From positions 1,430,062 to 1,468,369 of the forward strand of contig PJRA01000555.1 of NCBI GenBank assembly GCA_016987375.1: a DNA stretch of 38,308 nucleotides. The letters are read 5' to 3'. The DNA is from Brachionus koreanus (lineage: Eukaryota > Rotifera > Eurotatoria > Ploima > Brachionidae). Position numbers and translations under genes: made by a program. The notes under the pieces are model-generated. The model searched no databases, had not been told where the DNA came from, and worked only from the letters and a program-made list of their open reading frames with translations. Below, piece by piece: positions 31,107-38,308 of the stretch; within the stretch, counting starts at the first letter, position 1, and each line of letters opens with the position of its first letter.

Positions 31107-33120
31107 TTAAACTGAATACATATCAACTAAATCTCGATTAAAAGCTTTTAATTCCAAAAAATCATCATATTCAAATCCATTTTCAAAATATTTGGTTTGT
31201 CTCTTGAGATTTATTCTATCCACATTGTTGCTAATAAAGTTAATCAAACCGATGATCGATTTATTTAATTGTAAAATTGTCAGCAGGGAAACATCTTTTT
31301 TGTGACCATAAGTCTCAATGAGATTTGGATATGGCAAGTCAACATTCAAAGGTGTGTCATTACTGAAACATTTGCTTCTAGATTTTGGATACATATCTGT
31401 GGCATATTGGTCTAGGACGGCATTAGCAGACACCATACCTTTGAAATAAAAGCCATCATTCGGATTCTTAACTAGTCTGTTTGGTACACCTTTGCATGTT
31501 ATACTAAAAGCGCCTGGTATGTTTGTATTGTCATTTTTCAAGTAATTCTCAGAGCCAAACGGAGTAAACCAACTAGATGTTTTGAACAAATCGTTTTGTT
31601 GTAAATAATTAAGCAGATATTTTTCACCTATATTTAAAGGCAAAATTGATTGCACACTGGCAATCTTAATTTTTTGATTTTTTTTTTTTTAAATAAACTA
31701 TTTTGAAATTTTATTTATTTGTTATTTTTACCTTGTATTTATAAACATCCATTAAGTCAATAATGTCATGCATTGATGATTTTTGAGACCGTTGTCGCCA
31801 TGGCAGCGTAATTGAATCAATTAATGATGCTATTATAGCGCTAGTATGGTAGTCTAAATTCGGCTATACAAATAAAATATAATCTATCTCAATTTACTAA
31901 TTTAAAATAGAATACTTTGAAGTTGATATTTGGCAATGAAATGGGATCAAGTTGTTTTGACAAATAGAATGAATTGAACATGCTCAATGGCACAATTATA
32001 TTTTCGCTTTTTTCAGCTAGTAGGCCATGAATAGTCAATGCAGTATTCAACAATTTTAGTGTGTTATTTTCAAATTTTTGTGTGTCATAAAAAGGAAATG
32101 ACAGGAAAGAAAACAATGGCAATTTTGGATATTCTTCACTTAAGGAATTTAATGCTTTACATGACATTCCTCCAAATCCATTAAATGAATCGACAAAAAA
32201 TTGAAATCCCTTTTTTTTTTTAATAAATTATTTAATAAAAAGAAATAGCTTTTCAAAATCTACTTGAATGTTGTCACACTCTTCGGCATAATGTCTCACA
32301 TTATCTTCAAAATCATCCATAAAAGAGTTTTCCGAGAATACATTTGTTCCATAGTTGAACAAGTCAAAAGGTTCACTCTCTCTTTTAATTAAAAATTATC
32401 TAAATAAAAAATAACAAAAATTTATACATTGTTGCAGTGTCATATTGATTGATTAGCATGTAAGACCGATCATTAAATTTTGTATTTGAATAGTCTGACC
32501 AATATTTAACTTCATCGTCCATGTCATAATCTTTTTTAGCATGTTTGACCGGCTCATTTTGGACATTTTTTGATTTTTCCCAATCTATTTGTTCTAACTC
32601 AGCCTAATTGAGATTTCTATTTAAAAATTTTTTTTTTTCAAATAAATATTTTTAATACTAATTCCTGATCTACTGAATAAGTAGAAATTGGCCGTTTCTC
32701 AGATTCAAAAATTTTAATGTCTCCTTTCCAAGTAGTGATGTTTTCTTTTTCGGCTTTTTTCGGTCCTTCAACCGATTTGTATTCATTAATATTATCTTTT
32801 AGATCAAATAGGAGAACTCTTGGACAGTAACTAACTCTATTCTTAAGAGTTTTATTTAGAATTTCTTTAGTTAAATGTTAAGAAGATTAAGAGGATAATT
32901 ACTTGAGAGTTGAGGCCTTCGCGAAAAAGAACATCATGATTAACATCTGGTATCGCCTTTGTATTTATTTCTGAACTGTAAACAAATTGACTTTGCTTAA
33001 ATAATTCAGAATACAAAAAAATCTAATTTAAAATGTTTAAGCTACTTGTATATTCCAATAATGGGTTCCAATATAGTTGGAATAGTTTCCAAATTGAAAT
33101 GTTATAACTTCACGAGACAT
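31107..33120 (-). CDS. MSTO1: Misato homologue MSTO1 (eight exons)
   Basis: Misato/DML1 proteins have a tubulin-like fold and act in mitochondrial distribution and morphology, and in Drosophila also in spindle assembly. Exons on the minus strand are 33120-33046, 32995-32903, 32841-32659, 32603-32428, 32381-32264, 32209-31916, 31863-31732 and 31664-31107, giving 542 residues (human 570). The N-terminus MSREVITFQFGNYSNYIGTH is the family hallmark. Further landmarks are YCPRVLLFDLK, EVKYWSDY, HYAEECDNIQGFQFFVD joined across exons 5/6, the tubulin-like glycine stretch FNGFGGMS, and PSLxNxxF-type segments before the AIIASLIDSITLPWR block. All introns are 46-67 nt. Acceptors of introns 1, 2, 4 and 7 end in AAG rather than the usual CAG or TAG. 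The exon 2 start is chosen because CAAAGT after TTTAAG keeps the frame and a 50-nt intron; an upstream acceptor would leave a 23-nt intron. Confidence 0.93.
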
Positions 33121-33424
33121 TGTTTTAGTTTATTTTTTTATATTAAAAATAAAATTAAATTCTATATTTGAATATTTTATTATTTTTATTTATAGAATAA
33201 TATTTTTCTTTTTTAAAATCACGTGATTCAGAATATATCACTTTACAAAAAATTTAAAATATTTTCACAGTTAACCTAAATAAAATTCATTTTAATTAGT
33301 TACATATTCTAAAAAAAATCTTAATAGAAAAATTTTTATTTAATTTTATTTTGTAATATTAATTATTGAATAATATTCAATTAATTGAAAAATTAATATT
33401 ATATTTTGTCAAATTTAAAAAAAT

Positions 33425-33497
33425 CGCCCAACGTGGGGCTCGAACCCACGACCCTGGGATTAAGAGTCCCATGCTCTACCGACTGAGCTAGCCGGGC
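33425..33497 (-). tRNA. trnK-CUU: tRNA-Lys (anticodon CTT)
   Basis: The 73-nt gene folds into a full cloverleaf. The acceptor stem GCCCGGC pairs with GTTGGGC through G-T wobbles, and the discriminator is G. The D arm is AGCTCAGTCGGTAGAGC. The anticodon loop is CTCTTAA with anticodon CTT, and the T arm is GTGGGTTCGAGCCCCAC. The internal A box (TAGCTCAGTCGG) and B box (GGTTCGAGCC) are intact. Seven T follow the 3' end on the minus strand (33423-33417) as the Pol III terminator. There is no intron. It lies 305 bp upstream of the MSTO1 start, on the same strand. Confidence 0.98.
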
Positions 33498-35155
33498 TTA
33501 CTGCTAAATTTAGTTTAAGAATTTAATTAAAAATTTGAATTGTTAAAAATAAATTTTTTTTATTATTAGGATTCTCTATGAAAATCAAATAAACTTAATT
33601 TGTGTAATTAGTAAATTATTTTGTGAAATCTTTTTAAATCCTTAAACTCACTCGTGAATTGAAAAATTCAATAAAAGTAAGCTTAAAATTTGTTTTTTTT
33701 TAATTCAAACCAACAAAATAAAATTTATTTTAAAACAAAATAGAAGATGGTCAAAACTGCTTCAATAAAATTTAATGAAAAATGTTCTTGCTTTTTAAAT
33801 AAATTTTTTACCATTTTTGGGATACAAAATTTTGGATTTTTTGGCCGTTTTAAAATAAAGTTTCTCAATAATGACAAGTTGCTTTTTTAAAACTAATTGC
33901 ATAACCGGTCAGACCCAAATAAATATTTTAAACATATTTTTTAAATAAGAAGATGAGATTTTTCTAATGATCTTAAAATATTTTTTAAAAATGTTGTTTT
34001 AAAGTTAATTTTAGCCATTTTAAATTTTTTGATTTTTATATATTCTATAAGCCAAAAAATTATTTGATTTTTTAATAAAAATTTATTTAGGAAAAAAGAA
34101 AATTCCTAAATTAATAGCAAAATAAATTTAAAAATATGGAATTTGAAGCTTGAAAAATTCTGAAGTCTGTATGTTAAATTTACCAGATTCAATCAATAAA
34201 TTGTTTTTTTGTATACCTTGTTCATGATTTAAAATGCTTTAATTTACGAAATATTTAAAAAAAAAGCTAAAAAAAAATTATTTTTAATTTATTTTTATTT
34301 AGTTTTTTTTATGTAATGAAGTAATGTTTAAAAATTCCTTAAAAAAAATAAAAAAATTTCAAATGAATATATTTATATCCTATTATTTTACAAAATTGTA
34401 AAGATAAAAATAATAATTAAGATATTTTGATTTTTTTTTACTAAAATTTAAAAAAAAAACTGTTCCATAATTCAAAATTTTCTAGTTTTTTCTAATTGTT
34501 GAAGAGTAAATTGCCAAAAGTGTTTATTTTTTTGGCTTTTGATTTCAAAATTTTTAAGAAAAATGTCAAAACAGAAAAAAATAAAGTAAAATATAAAAAA
34601 ACTCGATTAAAATTAATCAATTTTGGCACCAAAGTTTACAATGCTTACAATTTTGTCTGACAAGAAGAAGAAAATGGTACAGAGCTAGTCAAATGTTGTG
34701 TAAACAAGTATAAGCACTACAATTTATTTGAAATTTATTATTTGTCCTTTTTATAAATTTATTTTAAATAAAAATATTATTTCTCTGATTTCTTTTATTT
34801 AGCTTTAATAACCTATTAAGTTTAACTAGTGAATTATTTAAGATTAAAGAGGAATTTTTTTATTAAAAAAAATAAAGTTAAGTTAAATTAGTTTTTTAGT
34901 TGAGAATTAAATTCAAATTTTTGTTTGCAAGCACTAAAATAATCATTTGAAAAAAATTAATTTTAAAACTTTTTCCTAGCCATGTTACTAAATGAGCTGC
35001 AGTAAGCAAAAAAGTAAAGGTAAACTAGACAAAAATGCACAACTAACATATCCAAATGCATATACACATTGAAAAAAATTCCAATAACACACTCATCTTG
35101 TGTTTGAATGTTTTAGAAATTAAAGATTAGTAGAAAAAACTAGTACTGATTTAAA
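33498..35155. other. AT-rich intergenic spacer upstream of RPS6
   Basis: I find no gene, transposon or strong inverted repeat in these 1.6 kb. The right end is the RPS6 promoter and leader. TTTTAG at 35111-35116 could be a splice acceptor for a trans-spliced or 5' UTR leader. Confidence 0.45.
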
Positions 35156-36343
35156 ATGAAGGTTTGTTGCCCATTTTTTTTGCTCTTGACTTTCCAAAAT
35201 GCATCCTGGCCCAAATTTATCAATGACCAAAATTCAGCCACTTGGTTCGGATGGATCCGATTAAATCGGATATTTGTCCGAAAATAAATTTTGGCCTAGG
35301 AAAATTCTTATTTTTTTTTTGAAGTAATATTTTTTTTTCATTTGAGTAGTTGAATATTTCAAATCCAGCCACTGGAGCTCAAAAATTGATCGACATCGAC
35401 GATGACAAAAAACTAAGACCCTTCATGGATAAACGTATCTCACAAGAAGTTGATGCCAGCTGTCTTGGTGACGAATGGAAAGTAAGTTACGCTTATTCAG
35501 CTTTCTACCACAAATACACACACACACACACATACACTTTAAGTACATTTTTGTATTTAACTTTTATCCTAAAAGTTGGATTAAATACCAGTCAAAATTG
35601 TATGAGTCAATGTATGTGAGAGCAGAGTACTTCAATGGTTGATCGGTGCGGGCCTTCCGGGTACCTATGTCTCGCCGGAAGGACCGATCAATCTTTGGAA
35701 ACAAAAATTAAAGAATAAAGTTTATGTTTGTTATTTTTTTGTTTTTTTTTTTCAGGGCTATGTGGTCAGAGTGAGTGGTGGCAATGACAAACAAGGCTTT
35801 CCCATGAAGCAAGGTATTTTGACCAACAACAGAGTCAGACTCTTGTTCGCCAAGGGCGCTTCATGCTACAGAGAAAGACGAAATGGTGAGCGCAGACGAA
35901 AATCAGTCAGAGGCTGCATTGTGGACAGCAACTTGAGCGTATTGTCCTTGGTCGTAGTCAAAAAGGGCGAGCAGGAAATCGACGGCTTGACCAACAGAGT
36001 TGTGCCCAGAGTTCGTGGTCCCAAGAGAGCCAACAAGATCAGAAAATTGTTCAACTTGTCCAAAGAAGACGATGTGCGCAAGTATGTTGTCCGCAAACCG
36101 CTTAAGACCAAAGAGGGCAAAAAAGAAAAATTCGCTGCACCAAAAATCCAACGTTTGATCACTCCAATTCGTTTACAACGCAAGAGAAGAATTGTTGCCC
36201 AAAAGCGCAAACGAGCCGAAAAACAAAAAGTCCTTTCTGCCGAATATGCTAAAATGATGGCCCAATATGCCAAAGAAAAGCGAGAGCGCAAGCGCAGCGA
36301 ATCTAAACGAAGATCATCGACCCGAGTTTCGGAATCAAAATAA
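35156..36343 (+). CDS. RPS6: 40S ribosomal protein S6 / eS6 (three coding exons)
   Basis: This structural protein of the small ribosomal subunit is the classic substrate of S6 kinase. Exon 1 carries only two codons, ATG AAG (35156-35161). Exon 2 is 35350-35481 and exon 3 is 35756-36343, giving 241 residues (human 249). The protein reads [14 protein letters not shown], then [19 protein letters not shown], then [44 protein letters not shown] and [11 protein letters not shown] [10 protein letters not shown]. The C-terminal tail is strongly basic and keeps an RRSS motif with further serines, the family's phosphorylation region. Introns are 188 and 274 nt, longer than the roughly 50-nt introns of neighbouring genes. 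Intron 2 contains a CA microsatellite (35515-35532) and a GC-rich hairpin (35637-35693). AATAAA follows at 36416-36421. Confidence 0.98.
35637..35693 (+). ncRNA. GC-rich hairpin inside RPS6 intron 2 (candidate structured RNA)
   Basis: TTGATCGGT at 35639-35647 is the exact complement of ACCGATCAA at 35683-35691. Inside it, CCTTCCGG at 35653-35660 is the exact complement of CCGGAAGG at 35675-35682. A five-base bulge GCGGG lies on the 5' side only, and the loop is 14 nt. Two flanking positions extend the stem with a G-T and a G-C pair. In all, 17 perfect pairs form in otherwise AT-rich intron. It could be a microRNA-like or snoRNA-like intronic RNA, a splicing-control structure or part of a mobile element. 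I recognise no known class. Confidence 0.5.
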
Positions 36344-36357
36344 AGCTCAATTTGAAA

Positions 36358-36416
36358 TTTTTCGTTATTTTTTTCAAAAAAAATTTTTTTAATTTAATTA
36401 TTAAAATAACGAAAAA
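36358..36416 (+). terminator. Hairpin in the RPS6 3' UTR before the poly(A) signal
   Basis: TTTTTCGTTATTTT at 36358-36371 is the exact complement of AAAATAACGAAAAA at 36403-36416. The stem has 14 pairs, and the AATAAA signal starts at its 3' foot. It lies 15 nt after the stop codon. A role in 3' end formation or mRNA stability is an inference. Confidence 0.45.
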
Positions 36417-36460
36417 ATAAAATAGAGTAAAAAAAAAATTTTTTTTTTCTTAAATTTTAT

Positions 36461-36522
36461 TTATTAAATTGAATGGGAAAATTTTAATTATTAAATTGAA
36501 TGGGAAAATTTTAATTATTAAA
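36461..36522 (+). repeat. 27-bp tandem repeat, about 2.3 copies
   Basis: The unit TTATTAAATTGAATGGGAAA followed by ATTTTAA is repeated exactly at 36461-36487 and 36488-36514, with a partial third copy. It lies downstream of the RPS6 poly(A) signal. Confidence 0.85.
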
Positions 36523-37649
36523 AAAAATTAAAAAAAAATTTTTGTTAGAGTTGATTATTTAAACGGAGGATATTTTAGCAACTAGTAACTCTGTTACTAA
36601 TGGTTTCAAAAATTTTCAAAGAAAATCCAAAGCATCAATCATTTAAATAAAATAAATTAACAAAAAAGAAAAAAAAAAAGCTAAGAATTAAGCTGTTTCT
36701 TATGCACATGAGAATTGTAAACATTTTATAAAATAGCTAATTATTTTTTTTTAATTTAGAAAATTTTTCGTTTTTAGATTTCTTTTTTAATTAGCAGAGT
36801 TAATGTTTTTTTTTTTGGCACTCGACATCACCGGTGTACACTGCTTAACAAGAAAACCACATCTTATCTTGCGTAGTTACAATCATTTTAGTAAATAAAG
36901 TCAATTTAAGTGTCTTTTCCTGTAAATATTTGCCAAATAAATAATTTTCCTTTCGGATTTTTTGTTTAGTCAAATTAACATTTACCTATTAAAACAAAAT
37001 TTATATTTTAAATATTTTAGTTTAGAGTATCTAAGGAATGAACAAAAAACTAAAAAAGAATAAAAAATGGTTTCCTAGGCATAGTAGATAGCTAAGTGTA
37101 TTTTGGAATATTGAATTTGTGTTGTTTTTGGTCGGATTCGATCAGACACACACACACACACACAAATCAAAAAACTAGACCAGTTTTTATTTTTCTCTTT
37201 CTCTCGCTTCTTAAATAGGCTTGTTGGTTCACCTGACAAATTTAACCCAGTTCAAGCTTGGTGTCATGATATTACGAATCCATTCAATTCTTGCTAAACA
37301 ATAGACCATTTTGAATTTAATTAAATAAAAAAATATATTTTTTTATCTTAACGAGTTATAATTTAAAAAAGAAAAGAAAAAACTAATAAAAATAAAATTA
37401 AATTACTAGTTCAGACTATCTCAAGCCGATTAAATTCGCGTGTCTAATTTTACATTACATTTTAAATGTACTTTTTAAACAAAAATGGCTTTCTATTTTA
37501 AAAATTTTATTTTTATTTTTTTTCTTCTAATTTTAAAATGATATCAGACAAGAACTGCGCTCTAAAACTTCCCGATTTATGTAAAAAAATTTTAAATTAA
37601 ATTTTACCTTAGACAATGATAAGTTTTTTATTTTAAAAATTTAGTCGCT
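36523..37649. other. Spacer between RPS6 and CCDC81
   Basis: There is no ORF or RNA gene. A CA microsatellite lies at 37145-37164. The last bases before CCDC81 form a T-rich tract ending in AG at 37643-37644, only 5 nt before the start codon, and look like a splice acceptor. Confidence 0.5.
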
Positions 37650-38257
37650 ATGGATAACATTAATAATATAATTAAAAGAACAACTGATATTAATTTAAAC
37701 AATGTGGCGAATACAAATCTAAAAAACACGGGTAAGAATACCTCGAATTGAAATGGATAAATTTATTTTATTTTTAAAAAGATATTGTGCAAGTGTGGAA
37801 TGAGGTTTCGGCATATATAGAAAAGTATATGACACAGACAAAAGGGGTGAGCATACCTGGCCTGGGAACATTTACCTTTGTTCAAAAAAAAACCGATGTC
37901 GGAAACAGCAAATTCATGTTAATTCAGAGACCGGTGTTTGTGATTGCAGAAAAGTTCAGTCAAACTCATGGACTGGTGAATGCCAAGTACCCGGTAGCCG
38001 GCAGCATACCTGTCCATCCACTCAACTACATTGCCATTGCCAATGAGACCCCTTTTTCCCGTGACGACATTGAGACGTGTGTGAAACACGTTCTTCAGGT
38101 GCTAAATCGCAGTGTGCAAGCTAAGAAAAACATCGAGTTCACTTTTACTGGAATTGGCAAGCTGCAAATTAAAAATTGCCGAATTAAGATGAAATTTTTC
38201 AAAGAATTTGTTAACTCGGTTGACCAAAGTGGCAAAGCTATCACCGAAATGCAAAAT
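37650..38257 (+). CDS. CCDC81: CCDC81-like HU-domain protein, 5' part (two exons seen)
   Basis: CCDC81 family proteins carry bacterial-HU-like domains near the N-terminus and are linked to centrosomes and cilia. Exon 1 is 37650-37731 and exon 2 is 37782-38257, joined in phase 1 across a 50-nt intron; 186 residues lie in the window. The first HU-like domain reads WNEVSAYIEKY, then KGVSIPGLGTFTF and NSKFMLIQRPVFVIAEKF. The second follows with VHPLNYIAIANETPFSRD, the ETCVKHVLQVLNRSVQ helix and FTFTGIGKLQIKN. Exon 2 probably ends at AAT|GTAAAT (38258). The in-frame stop at 38273-38275 would otherwise give a protein of only the HU part, while vertebrate CCDC81 continues for hundreds of residues as coiled coil. 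The rest of the gene should lie to the right of the window. Confidence 0.87.
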
Positions 38258-38308
38258 GTAAATAAAAAAAAATAATTTATATTCCTTACAAATGAAAATT
38301 TTATTTAA

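Noticed and set aside
33023..33046. A 23-nt first intron in MSTO1 (acceptor AAATTAG)
   Set aside because: It keeps the frame but is too short to be likely. The acceptor TTTAAG at 32996 gives a 50-nt intron like the others and a protein closer to the family.
35639..35755. Extension of RPS6 exon 3 upstream to 35639
   Set aside because: The added residues lie in intron 2. The acceptor TTTCAG at 35755 joins WK to GYVVR exactly as in the conserved protein.
38258..38275. Stop codon after NVNKKK as the true end of CCDC81
   Set aside because: A GT donor (AAT|GTAAAT) precedes it and the family continues much further. I treat the tail as intron, although a short form cannot be excluded.

Overview
The window comes from a very AT-rich metazoan nuclear genome. 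It holds split genes with canonical GT-AG introns, a homeo-Prospero transcription factor, cilium genes, a Pol III tRNA gene and many broken LINE retrotransposons. Most introns are very short: nearly all of those reconstructed here are 46-67 nt. The homeo-Prospero gene points to a bilaterian. The AT content, tiny introns, glutamine/asparagine-rich low-complexity protein and LINE types would fit a small lophotrochozoan or gnathiferan such as a rotifer, but the sequence does not prove the taxon.

Layout from left to right. A LINE reverse-transcriptase relic opens the window (1-199). SLU7, a second-step splicing factor, follows as a single plus-strand exon (1003-2373). A stretch of LINE scraps and a foldback repeat (about 3450-4510) separates it from TRAF3IP1/IFT54 (10218-4927, minus, ten coding exons). 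One IFT54 intron is 3 kb and contains a dead LINE. From 10.3 to 14 kb there are foldback repeats, a microRNA-like hairpin, an unassigned relic and an assembly gap (12846-13056). Then come a divergent pair: a C6orf118/TSNAXIP1-like coiled-coil gene (15491-14085, minus, five exons) and the exosome gene EXOSC3 (15765-16515, plus, two exons). About 6 kb of mostly non-coding DNA with another LINE relic and another foldback leads to prospero (25433-22415, minus, three exons). A further 5.7 kb without recognisable genes separates prospero from Misato/MSTO1 (33120-31107, minus, eight exons). A tRNA-Lys(CTT) gene, ribosomal protein S6 (35156-36343, plus, three exons) and the 5' part of CCDC81 (37650 to beyond the window end) complete it.

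Functional themes. Three genes are cilium-associated by family (IFT54, the TSNAXIP1_N-domain protein, CCDC81). Two of them have an RFX X-box-like palindrome sharing the ten bases TCACCATGGT about 80 and 140 bp upstream of the start codon. Housekeeping functions fill much of the rest: splicing (SLU7), RNA decay (EXOSC3), translation (RPS6, tRNA-Lys) and mitochondrial/tubulin-related Misato. Prospero is the developmental regulator and sits alone between large non-coding flanks.

The most striking observation is the first prospero intron. It has no GT-AG boundaries that fit the conserved protein well, but it fits a U12-type AT-AC intron: donor ATATCCTTT, branch site TTCTTAACT, acceptor AC 13 nt after the branch adenosine. 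It joins the reading frame exactly at the N-terminal edge of the homeo-Prospero domain. Other points worth checking are a GC-rich hairpin in an RPS6 intron, a microRNA-like hairpin at 11169-11254, four foldback repeats, and a SLU7 that ends soon after its conserved core.
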